Below the pieces are notes generated by a model. It did no database searches and was not told where the DNA came from. It saw only the letters and a program-made list of their open reading frames with translations. 64,000 nt of DNA, taken from contig NZ_CP136562.1 of the NCBI RefSeq assembly GCF_018215265.2, positions 1,798,001-1,862,000 of the forward strand, given 5' to 3'. The position numbers and the translations under genes were made by a program. Shown here one piece after another: positions 1 through 8,428 of the stretch (position 1 is its first letter; the number at the start of each line of letters is the position of its first letter). Source of the DNA: Paenarthrobacter sp. GOM3 (GTDB lineage: Bacteria > Actinomycetota > Actinomycetes > Actinomycetales > Micrococcaceae).

Positions 1-666
1 GACCTTCAGGCGGGAGGAAGCGATGTGCCGTTCGATGGTGGCCACGGAACTCGGGGGTATGACGCCGTCCACCGCCGATTTGAACACCAGTGCAGGCGCC
101 TCCACTTCAGGCAGGCCACGGGTCGCGGCGCGGAAGAGCTTTTTCAGCTCATGCACAGACTTCAAGGGAGTCTTGGAGTAGTCGCCCGTCTCATCGGTGG
201 CCGGCGCCGGTGAGTCCTCCACGATGGGGGTGGTGGTCGGCATCACGTACTTCAGGGCGCCCACGTACCTCACCCGCCGGTCGTAGAAGCTGAGGCCGGG
301 GTTGACCAGGACCAGTCCAGGAACGTCGTGGAGGGCGGCGACCCGAAGAGCCACGGCACCTCCCATGGACAGCCCGGCAACAAAACAGGTCTTGGTCTGT
401 CCGGCGAGTTCCAGGTAGCTCTGCTCGAAGGTCCGGTACCAGTCCTGCCATCGCGTGGTAGCGAGATCCCGCCAGCTGGTGCCGTGGCCGGGGAGGAGCG
501 GCACGGACACGGCAAATCCCTGGGAAGCCAAGTACTCAGCCCACGGGAGCATGCTCAGGGGGCTGCCCGTGAAGCCGTGGCAGATGGCGACGCCCGTGGA
601 GGCGTTTGGTCCATGCCCGGCATGGTGGAAGGCGAGCGGCGCGGCAGGTGAAGGGCGTTCCGTCAT
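1..666 (-). CDS. alpha/beta hydrolase (carboxylesterase / monoacylglycerol lipase-like), 3' end cut by window
   Basis: The minus-strand frame is open from an ATG at 666 to the window edge (222 codons), so the C-terminus and stop are missing. The translation has a lipase-type oxyanion region (CHGFTGSP), a nucleophile elbow GLSMGG, and a late segment with an Asp (KSAVDGVIP) where the acid residue of the triad is expected. There is no signal peptide, so it is probably a cytosolic esterase acting on acyl esters. It is divergent from the PlsC-type acyltransferase at 776, which suggests a lipid-related role, but the substrate cannot be told. Confidence 0.8.
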   Translation of the reverse strand, partial: MTERPSPAAPLAFHHAGHGPNASTGVAICHGFTGSPLSMLPWAEYLASQGFAVSVPLLPGHGTSWRDLATTRWQDWYRTFEQSYLELAGQTKTCFVAGLSMGGAVALRVAALHDVPGLVLVNPGLSFYDRRVRYVGALKYVMPTTTPIVEDSPAPATDETGDYSKTPLKSVHELKKLFRAATRGLPEVEAPALVFKSAVDGVIPPSSVATIERHIASSRLKV

Positions 667-775
667 GCGTCCCATCGTGTCACTCTTCCTGGGATTTCTC
701 ACTGGAGTAGGGTTGCAGTTGAGTGCCGGCCGGGTTGCCGGAAGCTTGTCAACCGTCGGCCGTGAGGGGACTAAC

Positions 776-1567
776 GTGTTCTATTGGGTCATGAAGAGGA
801 TCTTTCTTGGTCCGATCCTCAAGCTTCTGTTCCGCCCCTGGGTCAAAGGACTGGACAACGTTCCCGAAAACGGCGCCGCCATCCTGGCGTCCAACCACTT
901 GTCCTTTTCCGACTCCATCTTTCTTCCGTTGATGGTTCGTCGCCCTGTGATTTTCCTGGCGAAGTCCGAGTACTTCACGGGAAAAGGCATCAAAGGACGC
1001 CTCACGGCCCTGTTCTTCCGGTTGAGCAACCAGCTCCCTATGGACCGTTCGGGCGGCGCTGCGTCGGAGATGTCACTGCAGGCAGGCAAAGATGTACTTG
1101 CATCCGGCGGCCTGCTGGGCATCTACCCTGAAGGTACCCGCAGCCCTGATGCCAGGCTCTACCGCGGCAAGGTGGGCGTCGCCAAACTGGCCCTTCAGAC
1201 ACGGGTGCCGGTGGTGCCGGTGGCCATGATCGGAACCGAGAAGGTCCAGCCCATCGGTAAGAGACTGCCGAACATCCGGCGGATCGGCATCATCTTCGGG
1301 CAGCCAATGGACTTCAGCCGCTACTACGGCATGGAGGACGACCGCCAGGTCCAGCGGGCCGTAACTGATGAAATCATGTCGGGACTGATGCGCCTCTCCG
1401 GCCAGGAATACGTGGACGAATATGCGGCAGTGGTCAAGGCCCAGCTGGCCGGAAAAGGCCCGGAGCCAGTCCGAAAAGTCGAGGTTGCCGAAGACTCCAC
1501 CCCCGACATCTCCGAGGACAGGGATGAACCGCGGGGCGGCGGAAACGGATCAGCGGAGAAACTGTGA
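776..1567 (+). CDS. 1-acyl-sn-glycerol-3-phosphate acyltransferase family (PlsC)
   Basis: The protein is 263 aa from GTG 776; ATG 791 is an alternative. The frame is open much further upstream, but that part lies antisense to the hydrolase and lacks the family pattern. The acyltransferase motifs are clear: NHLSFSD (catalytic His41 and Asp46, HX4D) and YPEGTRSPD near residues 117-125. The family transfers an acyl group from acyl-CoA or acyl-ACP to lysophosphatidate at the membrane. A PlsC-like gene beside aroG and the PknL-type kinase is also the mycobacterial arrangement. The last 35 residues are charged and probably disordered. Confidence 0.88.
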   Translation: MFYWVMKRIFLGPILKLLFRPWVKGLDNVPENGAAILASNHLSFSDSIFLPLMVRRPVIFLAKSEYFTGKGIKGRLTALFFRLSNQLPMDRSGGAASEMSLQAGKDVLASGGLLGIYPEGTRSPDARLYRGKVGVAKLALQTRVPVVPVAMIGTEKVQPIGKRLPNIRRIGIIFGQPMDFSRYYGMEDDRQVQRAVTDEIMSGLMRLSGQEYVDEYAAVVKAQLAGKGPEPVRKVEVAEDSTPDISEDRDEPRGGGNGSAEKL

Positions 1568-1633
1568 CGCAGCGGCCATCATCGGTTACGGCTGCAGTCC
1601 CGCAACCCCGCCGGAGGCTACTACTCTTGAAGG

Positions 1634-3037
1634 GTGACTGAGCTAACCGCGAACACCGCACCCTCCATTGCAGACCCCCTCGCCAGCACCGCCCAGAGCG
1701 GAGCTGCGAACTATCCCGGGCTTGACGCCTGGCGGGACCTGCCGATCTCCCAGCAGCCCACATGGTCGGACGCCGAGGTCTTCAAGGCTTCCGTCAAGGA
1801 GCTTTCAGCGGTGCCGCCGCTGGTTTTCGCCGGAGAAGTGGACGTCCTTCGGGAACGGCTCGCCGCCGCGGCCCAGGGCAAGGCCTTCCTCCTGCAGGGT
1901 GGTGACTGCGCCGAGACGTTCGAGGCCGCCACAGCGGACAAAATCAGTGCTCGTGTGAAGACCATCCTCCAGATGGCCGTCGTCCTCACCTACGGCGCCG
2001 CCATGCCCGTCATCAAGATGGGCCGCATGGCCGGGCAGTTCGCCAAGCCCCGTTCCTCCAATGACGAAACGCGCGACGGCGTGACCCTCCCCGCGTACCG
2101 CGGCGACATCGTCAACGGCTACGAATTCACTCCCGAGTCCCGCGCACATGATGCGGGCCGGATGCTCAAGGCGTACCACACGTCCGCCTCCACCTTGAAC
2201 CTCATCCGGGCCTTCACGCAGGGCGGCTTTGCCGACCTTCGCCTGGTGCACCAGTGGAACAAGGGATTCACCGAGAACCCCGCCCACGCACGCTACGAGT
2301 CCCTGGCACGGGACATCGACCGGGCCATCAGCTTCATGGACTCATGTGGCGCCGACTTTGAGGCACTCAAGCGCGTCGAATTCTTCGCCAGCCACGAAGC
2401 ACTGCTGCTGGACTACGAGCGCGCGCTGACACGCATCGACTCACGCACGGGCCTGCCATACGACACGTCATCGCACTTCCTGTGGATCGGGGAGCGAACC
2501 CGCGAACTGGACCACGCCCACGTGGACTTCCTGTCCCGTGTCCGGAACCCGATCGGCGTCAAGCTTGGCCCGTCCACCAGCGGTGACGACGCCCTGCGCC
2601 TGATCGACAAGTTGGACCCCAACCGGGAACCGGGGCGCCTCACGTTCATTACCCGCATGGGCGCCAAGAACATCCGCGAGAAGCTGCCCGCCGTCGTCGA
2701 GCGTGTTACCGCCTCCGGCGCCCAGGTTCTGTGGGTCACCGACCCGATGCACGGCAACACGGTCACGTCGCCCAACGGCTACAAGACCCGCAATTTTGAC
2801 GACGTCATTGACGAGGTCCGCGGCTTCTTCGAAGTCCACCACTCGCTGGGTACGGTACCGGGCGGCCTTCACGTCGAAATGACGGGCGACGACGTCGCTG
2901 AGTGCCTGGGCGGTGCCGATCCGATCGACCAGGACGCGTTCCTGGACCGCTACGAGTCGGTCTGCGATCCTCGCCTGAACCACATGCAGTCACTGGAAAT
3001 GGCGTTCCTGGTCGCAGGCGCCCTCTCCAAGCGCTGA
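1634..3037 (+). CDS. aroG: 3-deoxy-D-arabino-heptulosonate-7-phosphate synthase, class II
   Basis: At 467 aa from GTG 1634 this is the full length of a class II (plant-type) DAHP synthase, which condenses phosphoenolpyruvate and erythrose 4-phosphate as the first step of the shikimate pathway. Diagnostic segments are LLQGGDCAETF (metal-ligand Cys92), RMAGQFAKPRS near residue 131, KLGPST and DPMHGNT. A hairpin at 3062-3094 separates it from the convergent kinase. In M. tuberculosis aroG is likewise next to pknL. The stretch before the start (1568-1633) is short and carries no clear Shine-Dalgarno. Confidence 0.96.
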   Translation: MTELTANTAPSIADPLASTAQSGAANYPGLDAWRDLPISQQPTWSDAEVFKASVKELSAVPPLVFAGEVDVLRERLAAAAQGKAFLLQGGDCAETFEAATADKISARVKTILQMAVVLTYGAAMPVIKMGRMAGQFAKPRSSNDETRDGVTLPAYRGDIVNGYEFTPESRAHDAGRMLKAYHTSASTLNLIRAFTQGGFADLRLVHQWNKGFTENPAHARYESLARDIDRAISFMDSCGADFEALKRVEFFASHEALLLDYERALTRIDSRTGLPYDTSSHFLWIGERTRELDHAHVDFLSRVRNPIGVKLGPSTSGDDALRLIDKLDPNREPGRLTFITRMGAKNIREKLPAVVERVTASGAQVLWVTDPMHGNTVTSPNGYKTRNFDDVIDEVRGFFEVHHSLGTVPGGLHVEMTGDDVAECLGGADPIDQDAFLDRYESVCDPRLNHMQSLEMAFLVAGALSKR

Positions 3038-3061
3038 CAACGTGAGCTGACAAAGCGAAAA

Positions 3062-3094
3062 GCGCGGTCCGGCTGAATCCGGACCGCGCCTTTT
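3062..3094. terminator. bidirectional terminator between aroG and the kinase gene
   Basis: An 11-bp perfect stem (GCGCGGTCCGG at 3062-3072 with its complement at 3079-3089) has a 6-nt loop and is followed by TTTT at 3091-3094. It sits between two convergent stop codons, so it can serve both genes. Confidence 0.85.
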
Positions 3095-3109
3095 GTCGTT
3101 TCCTGGGTA

Positions 3110-5170
3110 CTAGACCACCGTCAGGGTGATGAGGGAACCCTCGGCCACTTCTGTGTTGACGGGGTTCTGGTCGCGGACAGTCCCGAAGAAGCCACCCAGG
3201 ATTTCGTTGATCTTCACCTCGAACCCCAGGTCCTCAAGCTGTTTGCGGGCTTCTTTGGCCTGCTTGCCGACGAAGCTGGGAACCTTCACCAAACGCGGCC
3301 CATCAGACACTGTGAGAGTCACGGTGTCGCCCTTGACGAGGTTGCCGCTTGCCGGGGCCTGGGAAAGAACGGCGTCCTTCGGGACCTTCTTGTCATGGAC
3401 CGCGTCCGGAGCGATCGCTGCCTTCAGGCCCACGTCCTGGAGGGCCTTGATGGCGGCGTCCTTCGTCAAACCCCTGACATCGGGGACGGGAACCGGCTGC
3501 GGCCCCTTGGACACCACCAAAGCCACTGGCGTGCCGTGGCGCACTTCCTTGCCGGTTGCGGGGTCCTGTGAAATCACGACGCCGGCCGGCACCTTGTCGT
3601 CGAAAGCTTCGGTGACGTTGCCCAAGGCCATTTGTGCTGTGTTGAGGGCATTCTTGGCCTCTGCCAGGGTGACTCCCGTGAGCGTTGGCAGTGGGAAAAG
3701 CTGTGCCCCTTTGGAAACGAAGACTGTGACGGATTGAAACTTCCGGACTTCCGCGCCGGACTCAGGCTCGGTCCCAACAGCGAAACCGGGCAAGATGTCG
3801 TCGTCGAACACGTCCCGTGGCTCGGACTGGAAGCCGGCGGTGCGAAGCAACTGCTGGGCTTCAGCCACGGTCTTGTTCTTGACGTCGGGTATGGTTCCGG
3901 GAGCTCCGGGACCCATGCCAAAGAACCACCCTGCGGAGGCGGCCAGCAATGCCAGGATGACGATCACGATGGTCCAGATGATGCCGCGGCGGCGTGGGTT
4001 GCCTTCACGAAGTTGACGGACCGGAGTTGCCGCGGCCCTGGCGCGGTCTTTTGCTTGCTGCCGTTCGATCCTTTTCAGCTCACGCTTGCCAGGCTGGTTC
4101 AGGTCGCGGTCGGTGGCGTCCTGTGCGGAACGTTGGAGCCCCGTGCCAGCGGCCGCCATGATGGTGGTGGGGTTGCGCTGGTGCGAGATGAACTCGGTGG
4201 GTGACGCAGTGGTGGCCAAGGCCTCGGTCGGGTTGCCGGCGGGGTTGCCCACCGGCGTCGTTTCGTTTGCGGTCGCGGGGGAGTGCGGCGACTGCGCGGG
4301 CGACTGCCGGTGGTCCAGTTGCTCATCAGTGAGCGTGGTTCGGATGTGGCGCAGCTCCGTCAGCAGGGCAGCGCCGTCCACCGGGCGGTTTTCGGCATCT
4401 GTGGCGGTGCACCACTGCACCAGTTCATCCAGGTCGTCGGCGAGGCCAGGGGCCACATCCGAAGGCCGCTCGACAACCGAGTTGACGTGCTGGTACGCCA
4501 CCTGGATGGGTGAGTCGCCTGCGTAGGGTTGCTTACCGGTCAGCATTTCGTAGAGCATGATGCCGGCCGAGTAAATGTCGCTGCGGGCGTCCGCGGCCTG
4601 GCCGAGCACCAGTTCGGGGGCCAGGTAGGCCACGGTGCCGATCAGGGCACCCGTGCTGGTATTGGCTGAGACCGCCCGGGCCAATCCGAAGTCAGCTACC
4701 TTGATGCGTCCGTCGTCGGCAATGAGGACGTTCTCCGGCTTGATGTCGCGGTGGATCAGGCCGGAGCCGTGGGCGGCCGCGAGTCCTTCGATGACGGGAT
4801 CGATCAGCGCCAGTGCGAGGCGTGGCGGGAGGGCGCCCTGTTCAGTCATGACGTCGCGAAGGGTGTGCCCCTTGACGTATTCCATGACGAGGTAGGCGAT
4901 GTGACCGTCCTCGCCTTGGTCCAGGACTCCCACGATGTGCGGGTGGGAAAGGCTGGCAGCTGCCTTGGCTTCGCGGCTCAGGCGTTGCAGGAAGGTGGGA
5001 TCGTTGGCCAGGTTCGGGTGCAGGACTTTGAGGGCTACGTCGCGCTCCAGGCGCTGGTCCGTAGCCAGGTACACGGTGGACATTCCGCCCCTCGCGAGGC
5101 GTGAACGGACCGTATATCGCCCGTCCACGGTGGTCCCGATGAGGTGGTCCTGCGTTGATTCTTGCACCAT
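3110..5170 (-). CDS. pknL: PASTA-domain serine/threonine protein kinase (PknL type)
   Basis: This is a 686-aa transmembrane receptor kinase. The kinase domain spans about 19-280: glycine loop GGMSTVYLA, catalytic Lys48 (VALKVL), HRDIKPENV at 140-148, DFG at 160-162 and the APE-type motif APEL at 184-187. A Ser/Thr/Pro-rich and basic linker leads to one membrane helix (about 397-418), then four PASTA repeats outside the cell (about 426-487, 491-555, 560-622, 627-686). PASTA domains bind muropeptides or lipid II. The position between aroG and the Rv2175c-type gene matches pknL of mycobacteria. A second kinase gene begins at 63706. Confidence 0.93.
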   Translation of the reverse strand: MVQESTQDHLIGTTVDGRYTVRSRLARGGMSTVYLATDQRLERDVALKVLHPNLANDPTFLQRLSREAKAAASLSHPHIVGVLDQGEDGHIAYLVMEYVKGHTLRDVMTEQGALPPRLALALIDPVIEGLAAAHGSGLIHRDIKPENVLIADDGRIKVADFGLARAVSANTSTGALIGTVAYLAPELVLGQAADARSDIYSAGIMLYEMLTGKQPYAGDSPIQVAYQHVNSVVERPSDVAPGLADDLDELVQWCTATDAENRPVDGAALLTELRHIRTTLTDEQLDHRQSPAQSPHSPATANETTPVGNPAGNPTEALATTASPTEFISHQRNPTTIMAAAGTGLQRSAQDATDRDLNQPGKRELKRIERQQAKDRARAAATPVRQLREGNPRRRGIIWTIVIVILALLAASAGWFFGMGPGAPGTIPDVKNKTVAEAQQLLRTAGFQSEPRDVFDDDILPGFAVGTEPESGAEVRKFQSVTVFVSKGAQLFPLPTLTGVTLAEAKNALNTAQMALGNVTEAFDDKVPAGVVISQDPATGKEVRHGTPVALVVSKGPQPVPVPDVRGLTKDAAIKALQDVGLKAAIAPDAVHDKKVPKDAVLSQAPASGNLVKGDTVTLTVSDGPRLVKVPSFVGKQAKEARKQLEDLGFEVKINEILGGFFGTVRDQNPVNTEVAEGSLITLTVV

Positions 5171-5189
5171 ACGATCCTAAACGAGACGG

Positions 5190-5228
5190 GGAAGGGGCCC
5201 GAATCCACGCAGGATGCGGGCCCCTTCC
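5190..5228 (-). terminator. terminator-like hairpin after the LysM transglycosylase gene
   Basis: A perfect 12-bp inverted repeat (GGAAGGGGCCCG at 5190-5201 and its complement at 5217-5228) has a 15-nt loop and lies between the LysM gene stop (5246) and the kinase start (5170). There is no strong U tract, so it may be an attenuator rather than a full stop. Confidence 0.6.
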
Positions 5229-5245
5229 GAGGTGCTGTGCAAGAC

Positions 5246-6601
5246 CTAGCCGAAGGTGCGCTGGCGGGCCTTGATCGACTCGACGTAGCGCTTGGTGTCG
5301 TCGTACATTCCGTACTTGCTCACCGAGTACTGGCCCTGGTAATAGCCAGCGATCGCGTTGTCCAGGTCCTTGCTCGTCGCAATGAGCGCCCGGATGATGG
5401 CGACGCCGGCAGTGGCGTTGTCGTACGGGTCCAGGAGGTTGAGTTTCCGCCCTACCAGGTCGGAGGCCCACTGGCCCGAGGAAGGGATGACCTGCATGGT
5501 GCCGATGGCATTGGCCGGGGAGACTGCGCGCTGGTCAAAGCCGGACTCCTGTTCGGCGAAAGCCAGGGCCAAGGACGGGCTGACGCCCATTCGCCGGGCG
5601 GTATCGGCCACAATGCCCTTCATTTCGGCGCGGGTCGGCACCGGGGAGGCATTGAGGAGTGCCTTGTTTTCGTTGGCGGAACTGACTACTGCCGGCGGGT
5701 AGGTGAAACCAAGGAAAGTGCTGGGTACCAGCGGCTTGGTTTCGCCCGCGGGCTGGAGGCTACTGCCCGCGCCGGGAATGGTGAGCTTCTGGCCGGGGTA
5801 AATGACAGTGGTAGCCGTGACGTTGTTGGCACTCATCAGCGCGGCAAGGGAAACACCGTGCCGCGAGGCGATGGAGCTGAGCGTGTCACCGGCCTTGATC
5901 ACGTACGAACCCGCGCTCGTCACTGGGCCCGGCGTCGGCGCTGCCGGGGCCGACGGTGCTGTCGGCGCGGTGGGAGCTGACCCGCCGCTGACCTTGATTT
6001 TCTGGCCCGGGTAGATGATGGAGCTGCCGTTGAGGTTGTTCCAGCTGAAGATGCTGGACAGCGGCACGCCGTGCTTGGCGGCAATGGCGCCCAGGGTGTC
6101 TCCGGATACCACTGTGTAGACAGTGGCGTTGCCCGGGGTGCTCGGCGTGCTGGGTGCTGCCGGAGCCGAAGGCTGCGCGGGTGTGGTGGAGGCCGTCCCG
6201 GTGAGCTTGATGGTCTGACCGGGGAAGATCAGCGTGGTCGCAGTGAGCTTGTTCAGTTCAAGCACCGCGTTGGTGTCCAGGTTGAAGCGCCGCGCAATTG
6301 CACTGATGGTATCGCCGCGGACGATCGTGTAGGTATCCGGAACCGAGGGCGCCATCGGGCGCAGGGCGGCGGGAAGGGTAGCCGCCACCGCCTGGGCAGG
6401 AATCACAGTGCCGGTGTTGACGGCCTGGGCCTTCATGGCCGCCGCAAGGGTGGCCGGAATTTTGCGGGGCTGCGGGGCCGGTGTCGCCATGGACGGTTGC
6501 GCCAAGGCCAGAGAGGACAAAACCACGGCGGGAAGCGCAGCCGTGGTTGCCGCAATGACCGGCATGCTCATGGTTCGTTTCGGCGAGCGGGGCGTCGTCA
6601 T
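5246..6601 (-). CDS. secreted LysM-repeat lytic transglycosylase (SLT domain)
   Basis: At 451 aa, it begins with a basic start and a hydrophobic stretch ending near residue 39 (PSMATPAP), which suits a Sec signal peptide. Three LysM domains follow at about 91-133, 162-204 and 233-275, joined by Ala/Pro/Ser/Thr linkers. The C-terminus (about 323-445) is an SLT-type lysozyme fold with the catalytic motif AEQESGF (Glu352 probable) and GTMQVIP. It should bind peptidoglycan and cleave the glycan strand during growth or daughter-cell separation. The upstream region holds a striking 9-bp repeat array and a palindrome (see findings). The ribosome site GAGGA precedes the ATG. Confidence 0.92.
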   Translation of the reverse strand: MTTPRSPKRTMSMPVIAATTAALPAVVLSSLALAQPSMATPAPQPRKIPATLAAAMKAQAVNTGTVIPAQAVAATLPAALRPMAPSVPDTYTIVRGDTISAIARRFNLDTNAVLELNKLTATTLIFPGQTIKLTGTASTTPAQPSAPAAPSTPSTPGNATVYTVVSGDTLGAIAAKHGVPLSSIFSWNNLNGSSIIYPGQKIKVSGGSAPTAPTAPSAPAAPTPGPVTSAGSYVIKAGDTLSSIASRHGVSLAALMSANNVTATTVIYPGQKLTIPGAGSSLQPAGETKPLVPSTFLGFTYPPAVVSSANENKALLNASPVPTRAEMKGIVADTARRMGVSPSLALAFAEQESGFDQRAVSPANAIGTMQVIPSSGQWASDLVGRKLNLLDPYDNATAGVAIIRALIATSKDLDNAIAGYYQGQYSVSKYGMYDDTKRYVESIKARQRTFG

Positions 6602-6633
6602 GAAAGTGTCCTCATCTCAACAGCGGGGGCGTT

Positions 6634-6687
6634 TGTTAGCGCTGTTGTCAGTGTTACCAATGTTACTGATGTTATCAATGGTGCAAG
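6634..6687. promoter_or_regulatory. 9-bp tandem repeat array before the LysM transglycosylase gene
   Basis: Reading the plus strand, TGTTAGCGC, TGTTGTCAG, TGTTACCAA, TGTTACTGA, TGTTATCAA and TGGTGCAAG follow one another without gaps, so a TGTTA-like word recurs every 9 bp. The array is 33-86 bp upstream of the LysM gene start. It contains GTTAC-N4-GTTAC, which resembles direct-repeat sites described for the actinobacterial response regulator MtrA, a regulator of cell-wall hydrolase genes. The regulator assignment is inference. Confidence 0.6.
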
Positions 6688-6694
6688 AGTGATC

Positions 6695-6713
6695 AGTGTG
6701 AATCTCTCACACT
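6695..6713. promoter_or_regulatory. CRP/GlxR-like palindrome
   Basis: AGTGTGA and TCACACT are separated by 5 nt. The CRP/GlxR consensus TGTGA-N6-TCACA has a 6-nt spacer, so the half-sites match but the spacing is one base short. It sits just upstream of the 9-bp array, relative to the LysM gene. Confidence 0.4.
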
Positions 6714-6857
6714 TATTCCATCGGCACAACAATTCGACGCGTAATGGATTATGCTGACCGATTTATCGGGCAGAAATGGCGACTCCAGGGCGATCGGCGC
6801 GCACCGCCGTCGTGCTCCGGCTAGGCGAGGGGTGGGGCGGCGTGGCAACCTTGTTCC

Positions 6858-7211
6858 GTGAGTAATGTAGAAAGCCTTGTTTCCGACTGGCTGCCCTTGC
6901 CGGATGTCGCCGAATTGCTGGAAGTTTCCATCACCAAGGTCCACGGACTTTTGGATGAGGGGGCCCTTGTAGCCGTCAGGCGCGGAGAACGTAATGTCCG
7001 TTCGATCCCGGCCCTGTTTATTCAGGACGGTCACGTCGTTGACAGCCTGAAGGGGACGGTCGCGGTCCTCAGCGACGCCGGATATACGGACGAAGAGTTG
7101 ATTGTTTGGCTTTTCACGCCCGACGAGTCGCTGCGGGGACGGCCCATCGACGCCTTGCGGGAAGGCCGCAAGACGGAGATCAGGCGCCGCGCCCAGTCAC
7201 TGGCCTGGTAG
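6858..7211 (+). CDS. Rv2175c-family DNA-binding protein (probable PknL substrate)
   Basis: This 117-aa protein starts at GTG 6858. The N-terminal half reads as a winged or MerR-like helix-turn-helix (LPLPDVAELLEVSITKVHGL) followed by a wing (VAVRRGERNVRSIPALF). The C-terminal half is helical with GYTDEELIVWLFTPDESLRG, typical of the Rv2175c family. In M. tuberculosis Rv2175c is phosphorylated by the neighbouring PknL and loses DNA binding, so a kinase-regulator pair is expected here. Only the LysM gene separates the two. The gene is convergent with idsA and ends at a long hairpin (7246-7283). Confidence 0.85.
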   Translation: MSNVESLVSDWLPLPDVAELLEVSITKVHGLLDEGALVAVRRGERNVRSIPALFIQDGHVVDSLKGTVAVLSDAGYTDEELIVWLFTPDESLRGRPIDALREGRKTEIRRRAQSLAW

Positions 7212-7245
7212 GGGCCGCGCCCCCTCGGGGGTAACACACACTTAA

Positions 7246-7283
7246 ACGCGTACGACGACGGTTCCCACCGTCGTCGTACGCGT
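7246..7283. terminator. long perfect hairpin between convergent genes
   Basis: A 17-bp perfect inverted repeat (ACGCGTACGACGACGGT at 7246-7262, complement at 7267-7283) encloses a 4-nt loop. It lies between the Rv2175c-like stop (7211) and the idsA stop (7334). No U tract flanks it, but the position suits a bidirectional terminator. Confidence 0.75.
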
Positions 7284-7333
7284 CATGTCGTGTTACTGCC
7301 GGCTGCCGTGACGGCAGCAAGGCGCGCGGCCGG

Positions 7334-8428
7334 TCAGGCCGCGCGGCTCACGGCGGCTTCGGCAAGCCGGCTGAGCGCTGTCAGGGGGACTTCCTCCAGG
7401 GGCAGGCGCTCAAGGGCTGCGAAGGCCTGCGAACTCAGTTCGGCAATAAGTGCCTCAGTGGCCTCCAGCGCGCCGCTTTGGACAATGATGCGCCTGATCG
7501 CTTCCACTTCTTCCGCGCCCAAACCCGGATTGCCCAGGGTGCGGTCAAGGTAATCGGCTTCGGCCGGGCTGGCCTGATTAATGGCGAAACCCACAAGAAC
7601 CGTTCTTTTTCCTTCGCGGAGGTCGTCCCCAGCTGGCTTGCCAGTGGTTTCGGGATCGCCGAAAACTCCCAGGACGTCATCCCGCATCTGGAATGCCTCG
7701 CCAAGCGGCAAGGAGAACTCCGAGTATGCCCTCAGGAGTCCAGCGGGGGCGCCGGCCAAAGCCCCTCCCAGGGCGAGGGGATGTTCGGTGGAATACTTCG
7801 CGGACTTGTATCGGATGATCGACTTTGCCCGGTCCACGGATCCCGCACGGTCGCGGACTGGTCCAGCCACTTCTTCGAGGATGTCAAGGTACTGACCGGC
7901 CATCACCTCTGCCCGCATGACGTTGAAGATGCTTCGTGCCGGTGTTCCGGATGCCGCGCGTGGCCCGATGCCGGTGAACGACTCCTCGCTGAAGGACAGG
8001 CAGAGATCGCCGGTCAGGATGGCGGCCGCGTCCCCGAAACGCCCGCTGTCTAAGGCCCACCCTTGGGCCTCGTGGAGTTGGCTGAATCTCTTGTGGACGC
8101 TGGGCCCGCCCCGTCGCGTATCCGAACGGTCGATGATGTCATCGTGGATCAGCGCTGCGGCTTGGAAAAGTTCAAGGGCGCACCCGGCCGTGACGATGTC
8201 AGGGTCGCCGGCGCCGCCGCCTGCGCCCCGCCAACCCCAGTAGCACAACAGCGCCCTCAGGCGCTTGCCGCCAGTGACCAGCTGCGAAATGGAACCGATG
8301 AGCGGTGCGACGTCGGCAGAGACTCCCGCCATGAGGTCCTGCTGACCGGAAAGGAAGCCGTTCAGTTTTCCGGCGACGGCACTGACGAATTCCGCTTGTT
8401 CAGAGGACACTTGGGAGGAAACCGTCAC
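7334..8428 (-). CDS. idsA: polyprenyl (geranylgeranyl/farnesyl) diphosphate synthase
   Basis: This 364-aa isoprenyl diphosphate synthase adds isopentenyl diphosphate to allylic diphosphates. It has the first aspartate-rich motif DDIID at 96-100 (after ELFQAAALIH) and the second DDVLG at 250-254, plus GGKRLRALL near 53-61. The product is probably C15-C20, used for quinones, carotenoids or polyprenyl carriers, but chain length cannot be read safely. Its ATG overlaps the stop of the lipoprotein gene by 4 bp (ATGA), so the two are translationally coupled. The mycobacterial homologue idsA2 occupies the equivalent locus. Confidence 0.92.
   Translation of the reverse strand: MTVSSQVSSEQAEFVSAVAGKLNGFLSGQQDLMAGVSADVAPLIGSISQLVTGGKRLRALLCYWGWRGAGGGAGDPDIVTAGCALELFQAAALIHDDIIDRSDTRRGGPSVHKRFSQLHEAQGWALDSGRFGDAAAILTGDLCLSFSEESFTGIGPRAASGTPARSIFNVMRAEVMAGQYLDILEEVAGPVRDRAGSVDRAKSIIRYKSAKYSTEHPLALGGALAGAPAGLLRAYSEFSLPLGEAFQMRDDVLGVFGDPETTGKPAGDDLREGKRTVLVGFAINQASPAEADYLDRTLGNPGLGAEEVEAIRRIIVQSGALEATEALIAELSSQAFAALERLPLEEVPLTALSRLAEAAVSRAA

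Noticed and set aside
455..775. Upstream extension of the PlsC-type gene
   Set aside because: The frame is open, but it overlaps the divergent hydrolase coding strand and has no acyltransferase-like sequence; the family begins after 776.
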